64,000 nucleotides of DNA from Pyrobaculum islandicum DSM 4184 (lineage in GTDB: Archaea > Thermoproteota > Thermoprotei > Thermoproteales > Thermoproteaceae): contig NC_008701.1 in the NCBI RefSeq assembly GCF_000015205.1, positions 933,436-997,435 on the forward strand, written 5' to 3'. A program made the translations under genes and the position numbers. The stretch's first letter is position 1, and each line of letters begins with the position of its first letter. Positions 8,484-15,901 of this stretch are shown piece by piece. The notes beneath the pieces were generated by a model. It ran no database searches. It was given only the letters and a program-made list of their open reading frames with translations, and was not told the origin of the DNA.

Positions 8484-8669
8484 CCCCCCTTTGCGGCTCC
8501 CGACCCTCCCCGGGGGGCTCGGGTCGTTGGGGGCTGGCTTTGCCCCCTGGTCGCCGGGCCCCAGAGCCGGGACTCGTTTCCATAATAAAAAATATATTGG
8601 AGGGGGCGGAGGTGTGGTTGTTGTGTGGTAAATGGTAGAGTTGGGAATATCCTTTAAAGGAAAAAATGT
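8484..8669 (-). ncRNA. Class B structured 3' tail (candidate omega/re-RNA)
   Basis: The GC-rich core at 8484-8582 shares blocks with 54303-54448 and, inverted, 26594-26756: CCCTTTGCGGCTCCC at the outer end and GGCTGGCTTTGCCCCCTGG inside. On the minus strand it lies 3' of a tnpB remnant that stops at 8670, and ends GCAAAGGGGGG only about 65 bp upstream of cutA. The RNA role is inferred by analogy with TnpB elements. Confidence 0.45.
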
Positions 8670-9085
8670 CTAACCATGTTGCGTAATCGATGTCGGAGGG
8701 GGTGCGGCGGTTGAGCTGGGGGTAGGGGCGGCTGCAGAAATTAACTTACTGTACAGCTTCTTGGCCCATATTATGGGGATGTTGTCTCTGTTGTCTGAGA
8801 AGCCGCAGGTGGGGCAATGCATTATGCGTCTCCCCTCTTCCGCCATCTTGGCTCCACAACGGGGGCAGACTGTTGAATACAGCCGCTCCTCTAGATACGG
8901 AATGCCGTACCACTGCGCCTCCTCAGCTGGCCGAGGCCGTCTAGGAGGTGTTTCTTCTCTCCGTTCCCCTCCTTCAACTCTCGGTACGTGTCGTCCTCCA
9001 TTGTGTCTACTACGATCACGGCTTGACGTTCTCTGGCCAGCTTTATGATCTCGCGGGCGGCGTTGCCCCTTCCAGTACGAGCCAA
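8670..9085 (-). pseudogene. TnpB-like gene, C-terminal half remnant
   Basis: The minus strand carries REIIKLARERQAVIVVD, TMEDDTYRELKEG and KKHLLDGLGQLRRR, then a frameshift near 8925, then EERLYSTVCP with a zinc ribbon CxxC-CPTCG and DNIPIIWAKKLY, ending at a stop at 8670. The N-terminal half and RuvC-I are missing. The class B tail lies immediately downstream. Confidence 0.75.
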
Positions 9086-9099
9086 CTAGAGACGGCCAT

Positions 9100-9410
9100 A
9101 TACGCGACGCCCGCCGACGCGTTGACTACGGCGGCTGTCTAGGGGCTTCGTTGAGTTGAATCTACTCTTCGCCGACACGTCTTGGCCCGCCGCGGTGGCG
9201 CTGAACGGCGCCGTCGTAAAGGCGGCGTTGGGAGGCATGTTGTTGACCTTCGCAGCCAGAGCCGTCGCTAGCAACTTGCCGACCTCGCCGGCGTCATACG
9301 CCGCCGTTGCCACCCCAAGCCCTGTTCATACCGGCGATACTCATCGCCGTGTTGACGGCACTCGCGGTAAGACCGCCGTAGAACAAACCCGTTTTTAACC
9401 CACCCAGGCT
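9100..9410 (-). pseudogene. Relic of a repeated hydrophobic protein gene
   Basis: Read on the minus strand in two frames: GLKTGLFYGGLTASAVNTAM and SIAGMNRAWGGN, then a shift, then GKLLATALAAKVNNM and PPNAAFTTAP. The same sequence family recurs at 25560-25810 (TASAVNTAVGIAGMDNARGG, AAKVNNMAKSPNAAFTTALW). It looks like a membrane-protein gene in decay and lies between divergent tnpB remnants. Function unknown. Confidence 0.5.
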
Positions 9411-9445
9411 TCTAAACAACGCGGTCACACACCTTGACCAACGCC

Positions 9446-9478
9446 TCGCCTGCCTGACGGCGCGCCGTTAGGCAGGTG
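9446..9478. repeat. Palindrome P2 (TnpB element 5' hairpin)
   Basis: CGCCTGCCTGACGGCG faces CGCCGTTAGGCAGGTG with few mismatches. The rightward flank GTCGAGGGAGTAGAAAG leads into a plus-strand tnpB remnant, as at the other three palindromes. Confidence 0.75.
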
Positions 9479-9552
9479 TGTCGAGGGAGTAGAAAGTCGA
9501 AATACGTCTTCTAGTTTCTCTCTCCCTCGCCGCATGTGCTCATAGTTGCTCA

Positions 9553-10183
9553 TGGAGTTGACAGGAAAGGAGGATCCGAAGCTCACATCGGAGGAGCTAG
9601 ACCGCCTGCTTACTCCCGATAAGCGCGAGTTGGCCGTCAGGATCATTGATGAGGTGTTCCCAAAGTACGGTCTTAAGAAGTATTTCGTGGATAAAGCTAA
9701 GTTCTTCTGACATGACGTGGTATTCTACAGGTCGGTTCCACTCGACGTCCAACTGAGAGTGGAAAACGAGAGAGATGTGGACAAGGCCGTCTTTGTTGAC
9801 CTAAGGAGTGGCGCCAAAGACGTCGCGGGCAAGATAATTGAACTCGCCAGGGCATACAACGCCGGTCGTGGTAGACACAATGGGAGATACAAGTTACCGA
9901 GAGCTCAAGGCGGGAGTGGAGTACTGAGGAGGAGGTTGAAGGAGTCGGCGCAGTGGTACGGCATTCCGTATCTAGAGGAGCGGCTGTATTCAACAGTCTG
10001 TCCAAAGCGCGACGCAAAGGTGGTAGAGGAGAGGGGTCGCGTAATGCATTGCCCCACCTGCGGCTTCAGAGCGCACCGCGACAACGCCCCCATGACATGG
10101 CGGAGAAGAGGTACTGGGGGCTACTCCAGAAACAACCCCCTCGGCGACCACCACCTAACCCCCCAACTACACCTCCCACATGA
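9553..10183 (+). pseudogene. TnpB-like gene, internally deleted
   Basis: Begins inside the N-terminal region (ELTGKEDPKLTSEELDRL), reads through an in-frame stop at FF*HDVV where intact copies have FWRDVV, then jumps from VFVDLRSG to KIIELARA, deleting RuvC-I and the linker. The C-terminus retains EERLYSTVCPKR, CPTCGFRAHRDN and a frameshifted AEKRYWGLLQKQ before the stop at 10183. Palindrome P2 precedes it and a class A tail follows. Confidence 0.75.
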
Positions 10184-10312
10184 ACAACGCCGGCCCCAGG
10201 CGGCAGACAAAGAAAATCGACGACCTACGGCCACATAAGACCCACCCCCCGCCCCGGCACACCCAAAACAGACCCCCAAGCCCCCGGGAAGGGCCAAGAA
10301 AAAGATAGGGGA
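10184..10312 (+). ncRNA. Class A structured 3' tail (candidate omega/re-RNA)
   Basis: Follows the deleted tnpB at 9553-10183. It shares the CCCCCGGGAAGGGCCAAGA and GATAGGGGA blocks with the other class A tails. It is more diverged than the copy at 24096. RNA function is inferred. Confidence 0.4.
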
Positions 10313-10359
10313 ACGAGATGGTTTATCTCTCTGTGGTTGTTAAAAGGTGAAGAGTTGGA

Positions 10360-10413
10360 AATTCAGCGCTTTGGACCCCGATCATCTATCAACAAGTATA
10401 GCGTCATCACATA
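10360..10413 (-). ncRNA. Possible C/D box sRNA (weak)
   Basis: The minus strand has a perfect C box GTGATGA (10410-10404), an AGATGAT that could be C', and a D box CTGA (10366-10363). The internal D' would be the imperfect TTGA, and the D spacer is long (about 14 nt). A TTTTAAAA element lies about 25 nt upstream. It overlaps the leader of the 10440 gene on the other strand. Confidence 0.3.
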
Positions 10414-10439
10414 TTTATTATGATACGGCGTTTTAAAAT

Positions 10440-10994
10440 GTGGAAGGCGTAGAGGTTGCAGTGAAGAGGTATCTGGCCGGCGACGGATCTGCGTTAGATG
10501 CTCTGAGAGAGTTCGGCCTTTTAAATAGGCAGGAGCCAGCCACAAGGGGGTACGTCCTTTACAAAGCCCTTAAGTATGGCATAGACGTATCTAGTTACGT
10601 CAAGTACCTAGACTGGAGGGAGTTCGAGGAGTTTATACGCTATGTCTTCTCGGAGTTTGGTTACAACGTGGTGTCAAATGTTAGACTAAATTGTGGAAGA
10701 AGCGCTGAGTTTGACGTCGTTGCATGGAGCCGAGATGTGGCGTTTGTTGTAGAGGCTAAGAAGTGGAAAGGCGGGGGCGGCAAGTGGGAAGAGATCGCGT
10801 GTAAACACCTAAAGAAAGTTAAAATGTGTATTTCTAAACTACTTGTTTTTGCTCCCTTTGTTGTGCCGCTTGTAATCTCCTCTACTGATGTTAATTTTAT
10901 TTCCGGCGGAGTCCCTGTGGTATCTATTAGAAAAATTGGGAACTTTCTCGCCTCTTTTCACGACTTCAAGAATTACGTCATTATACTTAAATAG
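10440..10994 (+). CDS. Mrr/RecB-like PD-(D/E)xK nuclease domain protein
   Basis: A 184-residue protein with a C-terminal restriction-endonuclease-like fold. The active-site signature is AEFDVVAW followed by VAFVVEAKKW (D...ExK). The preceding DWREFEEFIRYVFSEFGYNV is the helix that introduces Mrr-type domains. The role may be DNA repair or defence; no methylase or partner is nearby. GTG start at 10440; the 3' end is overlapped antisense by the small zinc protein at 10839. Confidence 0.72.
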   Translation: MEGVEVAVKRYLAGDGSALDALREFGLLNRQEPATRGYVLYKALKYGIDVSSYVKYLDWREFEEFIRYVFSEFGYNVVSNVRLNCGRSAEFDVVAWSRDVAFVVEAKKWKGGGGKWEEIACKHLKKVKMCISKLLVFAPFVVPLVISSTDVNFISGGVPVVSIRKIGNFLASFHDFKNYVIILK

Positions 10995-11099
10995 ACACTC
11001 GTCGCATGCATATGTATATATGGCGATAGAAAGCTCGGATTTTATCTTCACTATGTTATATGTTTCAAGTCTGCGTGTGCAGAAGAAGCAGTAGATCAC
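10839..11099 (-). CDS. Small zinc-finger-like protein (86 aa)
   Basis: The N-terminus holds CFFC and, 26 residues on, CDEC, a plausible four-cysteine zinc site. The GTG start overlaps the TGA of the gene at 11096 (GTGA), which supports translation. About 155 bp of its 3' half run antisense through the end of the nuclease gene, and that part (after VPNF) looks like low-quality shadow sequence. The start is credible, the C-terminal half uncertain. Confidence 0.5.
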   Translation of the reverse strand: MIYCFFCTRRLETYNIVKIKSELSIAIYTYACDECLFKYNDVILEVVKRGEKVPNFSNRYHRDSAGNKINISRGDYKRHNKGSKNK

Positions 11100-11575
11100 A
11101 ACCCCTTTTCTGTCTTCTCTTCGGTGATGGAAAGATCTGCGACAACTCTAGCCCTCTTTTGTGGGACTAGGAATTTTTCAGCAACAGCTATTAAAATCGC
11201 GAGTCCAAAAATAGAGAGAGACACGCTCTTTGCGTAATTACTCAGCACCACGACTATGTCATTAAACTTAACTATGTATATATATGGTAGAGGCATGGCA
11301 TAAATTAGTGCAAGAAGCGCCATAATCTTGGGAAGTTGTCCAATGCGCATTTTTACAAAAAACTCCAGATATGCGGAGGTTGCTAATATTGCAATCGACA
11401 AGATAGCGGAGAGCGCCCAGGGGATGTTTAGAAATCTTTCAACTTCTCCACCTACAACTATTTCAAAGTTTCCAATATCTACGGGGATAGTCGCGTAAAT
11501 AGGTTTTGCAAAAGGACCTATCGCAAGTATTACTACAGTTAGTACAGCCGCCATAGATGTCAATAACACAAACAC
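11096..11575 (-). CDS. Hypothetical membrane protein (159 aa)
   Basis: Four hydrophobic segments at about residues 5-25, 52-70, 82-105 and 118-135, with a basic-acidic C-terminal tail (ITEEKTEKGL). The segment IPVDIGNFEIVVGGEVERF between helices 1 and 2 would lie outside. No family recognised. Co-directional with the small zinc protein downstream. Confidence 0.6.
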   Translation of the reverse strand: MFVLLTSMAAVLTVVILAIGPFAKPIYATIPVDIGNFEIVVGGEVERFLNIPWALSAILSIAILATSAYLEFFVKMRIGQLPKIMALLALIYAMPLPYIYIVKFNDIVVVLSNYAKSVSLSIFGLAILIAVAEKFLVPQKRARVVADLSITEEKTEKGL

Positions 11576-11653
11576 CCCCTCTTCTCCCTATTTGAAGTTT
11601 TTCATTGGCGACATTTTGTAAATTTCTCGGTTCTAAGCGCTTATATTGTCTAG

Positions 11654-12424
11654 CTACGGCGGCATTGTTGAATATCTCAGTTTGCCGACTATCCAATCTT
11701 TAAGCACTATACGCGCTGCTTCATCGATGTTTACCTTTCCGCCTTTTAGAAGTCTTTTTTTAACTCTTCCTATCTCCTCAAGTGCGTTTTCTAAATCACA
11801 GTCGATGCCGTAGGCTTCCACAAGGGCTTTTGGGTTATAGGACAACACGCGTCTAAGTAGTGCATACGCGTAGGGTACTGGGTCGTCTATAGCGCCTGGA
11901 TCTACCAAGCCTTTGATAACATCTAAAGCTAAGTCGCCTGTCGACATCGTTTTTACAACGCCTGGCGTATCTAACACCAAAAGCCAGCTTTTAGCTCTCA
12001 CTAGTTGTTCTCCCCTAGTCCACCCTGGCTTGGGACTCGTTGGGGCGACGTAGCGCCCCTTTAGGTAGTTAATTATTGTTGACTTACCGACATTTGGATA
12101 GCCCACGACAACGACTGTGACAGGTATGCGCGGAGCTAGCGATCTAATAGCTACTATCAGCTTTCGCGTGCCAAGTCTATATTTGGCACTTATATAAACT
12201 ACGGCTCTGCCTAGGCTTTTAAAATAGGACCTCCACTTCTCTAACACGTCTCGTTCTACAAGATCCGCCTTGTTTAAAACTATTAGCAACCTCTTGCCTA
12301 ATTTATCTGCCAGCTTTTCAACGTCTTCTACTCTGGTAGCCCCTGGATCTCTTGCGTCAACAACTTCAAGTACTACATCGCCATCTTCTATAACTCTTCT
12401 TACTAGCCGCCAAGTCTCTTTCAC
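11654..12424 (-). CDS. Circularly permuted GTPase of the YlqF/RbgA (MMR_HSR1) type
   Basis: A 256-residue GTPase. Motif order is permuted: G4 NKADL (about residue 51), then G1 GYPNVGKS (about 108), then G3 DTPG (about 151). Relatives act in late large-subunit ribosome assembly, so a role in 50S maturation is the best guess. The C-terminal 70 residues are helical and probably bind RNA. It is divergent from the ATP synthase D gene, 46 bp away. Confidence 0.85.
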   Translation of the reverse strand: MKETWRLVRRVIEDGDVVLEVVDARDPGATRVEDVEKLADKLGKRLLIVLNKADLVERDVLEKWRSYFKSLGRAVVYISAKYRLGTRKLIVAIRSLAPRIPVTVVVVGYPNVGKSTIINYLKGRYVAPTSPKPGWTRGEQLVRAKSWLLVLDTPGVVKTMSTGDLALDVIKGLVDPGAIDDPVPYAYALLRRVLSYNPKALVEAYGIDCDLENALEEIGRVKKRLLKGGKVNIDEAARIVLKDWIVGKLRYSTMPP

Positions 12425-12442
12425 GTCAGATTCTTAGACAAC

Positions 12443-12452
12443 ATTTAAAAAA
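12443..12452 (+). promoter_or_regulatory. TATA box for atpD
   Basis: ATTTAAAAAA lies 20-27 nt before the GTG at 12471, consistent with a leaderless transcript for the D-49aa-K operon. Confidence 0.45.
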
Positions 12453-12470
12453 TGTAGCGATTGTCGCAAT

Positions 12471-13070
12471 GTGTCATTTAAGCCGCCACCTTCAAGACTA
12501 GAACTTATTAGATTAAGAAGACAACTTACGTTATTTCAAAGGATAAGGAAAACTTTAGAAGATGCTCGAAATTCTACAATCCAGAGAATAAGGGCGTTAA
12601 TTACAGACTTGGAAAAGTTACGTCGTGAAATTGCGGACGACTTTGTAGAGATATCAACAAACTTCAAGACTGCGGTAGCTAAGACAGGCATAGATAGAAT
12701 AGAGAGTATAGCAGATTTAACCCCCAAGACTGTAAAGGTGGAGCTTGTAAATAGAGGTACACACATGGGCCTTGAGGTGAGAGACTACGTGATGTATCCG
12801 ACTTATAGCATTGTGACAGAGGCGGCTGAGCTCGATATCGCCCTAGTGAAGACAAGAGAGCTTTTAAAGAAACTTGTGGAATTTGCTGAAAAAGAAACTC
12901 TGTTCTATACGCTTTTAAACAGAGTACGTGAGTATCAGAGGATGATAAATAGCATAGACTACGTAATAATCCCCCGCATAAGAGAGAATATGCAGTACAT
13001 TAGACTTGCGCTAGAAGAGGGTGAGAGAGAGGAGTTTATAAGGAGAAAAATAATAGCGTCACGTATATAA
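12471..13070 (+). CDS. atpD: A-type ATP synthase subunit D
   Basis: Central-stalk subunit of the archaeal A1Ao ATP synthase, coupling rotation of the membrane ring to the catalytic head. At 199 residues it has normal length. The family start PPSRLELIRLRRQL and the end EEGEREEFIRRKIIASRI, two long helices, are typical. GTG start. Followed by a 49-residue coiled-coil gene and the proteolipid gene on the same strand. Confidence 0.9.
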   Translation: MSFKPPPSRLELIRLRRQLTLFQRIRKTLEDARNSTIQRIRALITDLEKLRREIADDFVEISTNFKTAVAKTGIDRIESIADLTPKTVKVELVNRGTHMGLEVRDYVMYPTYSIVTEAAELDIALVKTRELLKKLVEFAEKETLFYTLLNRVREYQRMINSIDYVIIPRIRENMQYIRLALEEGEREEFIRRKIIASRI

Positions 13071-13092
13071 GGTTGGTGTTTCAGACACTAGC

Positions 13093-13242
13093 ATGTCTAT
13101 GAAAGATCTCAATGTAGTTATCAAAGAGCTTGTCGACAAAGAAATCGAAAAAGCCATGGCAAATATAAAAGAAGAAATTAGAGAAGTCACATCTCTTATT
13201 GATAAGAAAATAGAGGAGCTCCGTCAATATTTAAAAACCTAA
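13093..13242 (+). CDS. Small coiled-coil protein in the ATP synthase operon (49 aa)
   Basis: A 49-codon frame from ATG 13093 to TAA 13242 starting MSMKDLNVVIKELVDKEIEK, almost all charged heptad-like helix (SLIDKKIEELRQYLKT at the end). It sits 22 bp after subunit D and 14 bp before the proteolipid gene. Position and composition suggest a peripheral-stalk or assembly partner of the ATP synthase, but I cannot match a known subunit. Confidence 0.65.
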   Translation: MSMKDLNVVIKELVDKEIEKAMANIKEEIREVTSLIDKKIEELRQYLKT

Positions 13243-13256
13243 AAGGTTTAGAGCCT

Positions 13257-13538
13257 ATGAACGCCAAAGCATTAGTCACGGTTATATTAATGGCGATGTT
13301 AACAATGGCCCAGACAACACACACAGCAACAGGGGGCGAGAAGTACTTAGGGGCTGGCCTCGCCGTCGGCCTCGCTGGTCTTGGCGCTGGAATTGGCGTT
13401 GGTATAGCGGGTGCTTCAGCGATATCTGCTCTTGTTGAAAAGCCTCAGGAGCGAATTTGGTACTTAATATTTCTAGCGCTTGCGGAGGCGATAGCGATCT
13501 ACGGCCTGTTGATTGGTCTGCTGGTGTTTACTGCCTAA
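13257..13538 (+). CDS. atpK: A-type ATP synthase proteolipid subunit K (c ring)
   Basis: A 93-residue proteolipid: an N-terminal signal-like segment (ALVTVILMAMLTMAQ), then two transmembrane helices. The first is glycine-rich (AGLGAGIGVGIAGASAIS). The second carries the ion-binding glutamate in LALAEAIAIYGLLIG. It forms the rotating membrane ring. Only one hairpin is present, as in standard c subunits. It ends 4 bp into the convergent subunit C gene. Confidence 0.9.
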   Translation: MNAKALVTVILMAMLTMAQTTHTATGGEKYLGAGLAVGLAGLGAGIGVGIAGASAISALVEKPQERIWYLIFLALAEAIAIYGLLIGLLVFTA

Positions 13539-14566
13539 GCCCTAGTAAGAGGCTCAAACACTCTTCTTCTTTTTTCTGTTGGCACGCCTTCCGCAAGCAA
13601 CGCGGCGACTCTAATCAACGTAATTACTTCCGCCTTCATATACTCTAAATGTGCGGCCAGCGCCCCGAGAGAAAACTCGGAGAACCTTGCTATATATATA
13701 TCTGATAACTTTTTCACATATGCCGGATATATATTGTCCATCGCTATTGAGATATTTTCTAATGTGGGGGCTTCTGCCACCATATCTATTAGTATCTTGC
13801 CCCAAGGCACAGCTCCTGCATTCTCTAAGAACTTTGTCGGTGGGTCTCTTACGGCAGATGTCACTAGCGGCGTTGGTTTGCCAATGATGAGTTCGTTTAG
13901 CTCTTCTGTTAGCCCCCAAATTCTTGCTCTTATTGCTATTAAGACATTGAGGTATTCCTTTAGCTCTGTGATAAACATATTCAAAGATTTGTCTTTACTC
14001 ACGGGCGCCGTCTCAGAGAAGTCTTCGATCCACTGTCTGTCTAGAAAAACGCTTAATTTATCTTCGCCATATTTCGACGCTAGCTCAAAGGCCTTGTAAG
14101 CTGGGTGCCTCATCTGTTTTAATCTATCTCCAATCTCTTCTACGTTTTTAACGCCGAGAAGACTCGCTATTATATGGCGTCTTCTAGTAAATTCGAGAGG
14201 TTCCCAGAGTATGAAATCCTCTGGGTTTCTACCTGCTTTAATTGCTATTGTTAAGTTTCTGATATTCTCATATTCAAAATACTTAAGTGAGGATAGTATC
14301 ACAGCTTTTGCATCACCGCTCGAGCCTAGAAATATTGATTTTACTCTGTCTAGATATATTTTTATTAAGCCCCTACGTAACTCATCTAGGTTGTCTCTAG
14401 TAAGTTTATCAAGAGCTATATTGTAATGTGTTGTTTTTAAAATATTTAAAAACTCATCTAGTGTATTTACATAAACTAGAGAGATAAGTTTATCACGTGG
14501 TAGCTCTTTTATACGGAGACCTCTTACTCTAGGGCCTAAAGAAGGTCTTCTCAGTATTGAACTCAT
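13535..14566 (-). CDS. atpC: A-type ATP synthase subunit C
   Basis: Subunit C (V-ATPase d/AC39 family) links the central stalk to the proteolipid ring. At 343 residues it is normal in size. The C-terminus LEYMKAEVITLIRVAALLAEGVP is the most typical family block (helix with LIR, then GVP). It is preceded in the operon by a coiled-coil subunit with an ATGA overlap (14563-14566). Confidence 0.85.
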   Translation of the reverse strand: MSSILRRPSLGPRVRGLRIKELPRDKLISLVYVNTLDEFLNILKTTHYNIALDKLTRDNLDELRRGLIKIYLDRVKSIFLGSSGDAKAVILSSLKYFEYENIRNLTIAIKAGRNPEDFILWEPLEFTRRRHIIASLLGVKNVEEIGDRLKQMRHPAYKAFELASKYGEDKLSVFLDRQWIEDFSETAPVSKDKSLNMFITELKEYLNVLIAIRARIWGLTEELNELIIGKPTPLVTSAVRDPPTKFLENAGAVPWGKILIDMVAEAPTLENISIAMDNIYPAYVKKLSDIYIARFSEFSLGALAAHLEYMKAEVITLIRVAALLAEGVPTEKRRRVFEPLTRA

Positions 14567-14880
14567 AAATTGAGAATAGCTAATGCCTTCTCGATAAGCT
14601 TGTTTTTGTTTTCCCGGTATTTAGATAAGATTTTCTCTTTCTTATCTTCCGCGCTCTTTATAATCTTCTCTGCCTCTTTTTTTGCCTCTTCAACCGCCTT
14701 GTTTTTATATTCAAATATGGCATTACTAACGATTCCCTCTATTTTTTTAATAATTTCATCGGAATATTTTTTAGACACTTGTTCTACATATATTAGGACG
14801 TTTGTTTTTGTCTCATCGGCGCTCTTTATAACTTTGTCTATCTCTTCGAGTCGCTTTAAAATTTCATCTATTTTAAGCAT
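14563..14880 (-). CDS. ATP synthase peripheral-stalk coiled-coil subunit (H/E type)
   Basis: A 105-residue, nearly all-helical protein: EEIDKVIKSADETKTNVLIY, then a long Lys/Glu coiled coil (VEEAKKEAEKIIKSAEDKK). Size and composition fit the peripheral-stalk H (AhaH) or truncated E subunit. Translationally coupled to atpC. A TATA box at 14901-14911 precedes it. Exact subunit identity is unsure. Confidence 0.65.
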   Translation of the reverse strand: MLKIDEILKRLEEIDKVIKSADETKTNVLIYVEQVSKKYSDEIIKKIEGIVSNAIFEYKNKAVEEAKKEAEKIIKSAEDKKEKILSKYRENKNKLIEKALAILNL

Positions 14881-14900
14881 ATTTATGCATTGAAGCTGGG

Positions 14901-14911
14901 CTTATATAAAG
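14901..14911 (-). promoter_or_regulatory. TATA box for the 14880 operon
   Basis: CTTTATATAAG on the minus strand, 21-30 nt before ATG 14880. It directly abuts the C/D box sRNA on the other strand. Confidence 0.45.
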
Positions 14912-14964
14912 TTGATGAGTCCAGGACTAACTGAGTGGTGAAGATACTTCTCGCATCTGATCAG
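14910..14964 (+). ncRNA. C/D box sRNA candidate (2'-O-methylation guide)
   Basis: The core is C box TGATGA (14913-14918), 12-nt guide, D' box CTGA, 3 nt, C' box GTGAAGA, 12-nt guide, D box CTGA (14957-14960). Both guides being exactly 12 nt is the archaeal archetype. Such RNAs assemble with L7Ae, Nop5 and fibrillarin to methylate rRNA or tRNA. I could not identify the targets. A TATA-like ATATTTAT (about 14879-14886) lies about 28 nt upstream. Confidence 0.7.
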
Positions 14965-15073
14965 ACGCGCGGAATTAACATCATTTTCAGCCCGTCCCCG
15001 TGTAACTTCACCTAACTTTCTCACTGCAGCGGTATTTAATATTTTCCGTCCAACTCCTTACGCCCGATTTGTA

Positions 15074-15901
15074 ATGTCAATAAATTTATTTACCTACGCA
15101 GTAACTATTGTGGTTCTCCAAATCGCTGAACAAATAATATTTGCCGTGTTGTTACTTCTCGCCCTTATAATCCTAGTTACTATACTTTCGTCATCTATTC
15201 GTATAATTCCTGAGTACCAAAGGGCTGTTAAATTTAGACTAGGCCGTGTCGTAGGCGTAGTTGGCCCAGGGCTTGTGTTTATAATTCCGATAATCGATAC
15301 TATAATGAGATATGACCTACGTGTTGAGGTAGTAGACGTGCCCGCACAACGCGCGTTGACTAAGGATAATGTCGAAGTAACTATAGACGCAGCAATATAC
15401 CTTAGAGTAGTTGACCCGTTGAAAACTGCTTTAACTGTAAGAAACCATATACCAGCTGTTGCAATATATGCAGCGTCTACTCTCCGCGATGTTGTTGGCA
15501 TGGTGGATCTCGACACTTTACTCACACATAGAGACGAAATTGCGAAAAAGATCGCATCAATAGTAGACGAACATGTAACTCCATGGGGTGTAAAAGTAAC
15601 CGCAGTTGCTATCAAAGATATAAAGCTTCCTGATGTATTACTCCGCGCAATGGCCAGTCAAGCAGAGGCAGAGAGAGTTAGACGTGCTAAAATTACGCTG
15701 GCTTCTGCTGAATATGAAGCGAGTAAGATCTACCTCGAGGCCGCCGAGCGCTATTCTCAGAATCCCACTGCTGTTCAACTAAGAATGATAGACGCATTGA
15801 TTGAAATAGCTAGAGAACATAACTTAATCATTGTCACGCCGCCCACTCTGGAGTACGTAGCTCTGCCCTTGGCTGTTACCAAGAGAGAAAAGAAGGAATG
15901 A
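15074..15901 (+). CDS. SPFH/stomatin-like membrane protein
   Basis: A 275-residue stomatin/prohibitin-family protein: N-terminal transmembrane helix (about residues 17-38), then the SPFH domain from RIIPEYQRAVKFRLGRVVG through VDVPAQRALTKDNVEV to STLRDVVGMVDLDTLL, and a helical tail (QAEAERVRRAKITLASAEYE). Stomatins organise membrane microdomains and are substrates or partners of NfeD proteases; the next gene is that protease, overlapping by ATGA. Confidence 0.9.
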   Translation: MSINLFTYAVTIVVLQIAEQIIFAVLLLLALIILVTILSSSIRIIPEYQRAVKFRLGRVVGVVGPGLVFIIPIIDTIMRYDLRVEVVDVPAQRALTKDNVEVTIDAAIYLRVVDPLKTALTVRNHIPAVAIYAASTLRDVVGMVDLDTLLTHRDEIAKKIASIVDEHVTPWGVKVTAVAIKDIKLPDVLLRAMASQAEAERVRRAKITLASAEYEASKIYLEAAERYSQNPTAVQLRMIDALIEIAREHNLIIVTPPTLEYVALPLAVTKREKKE

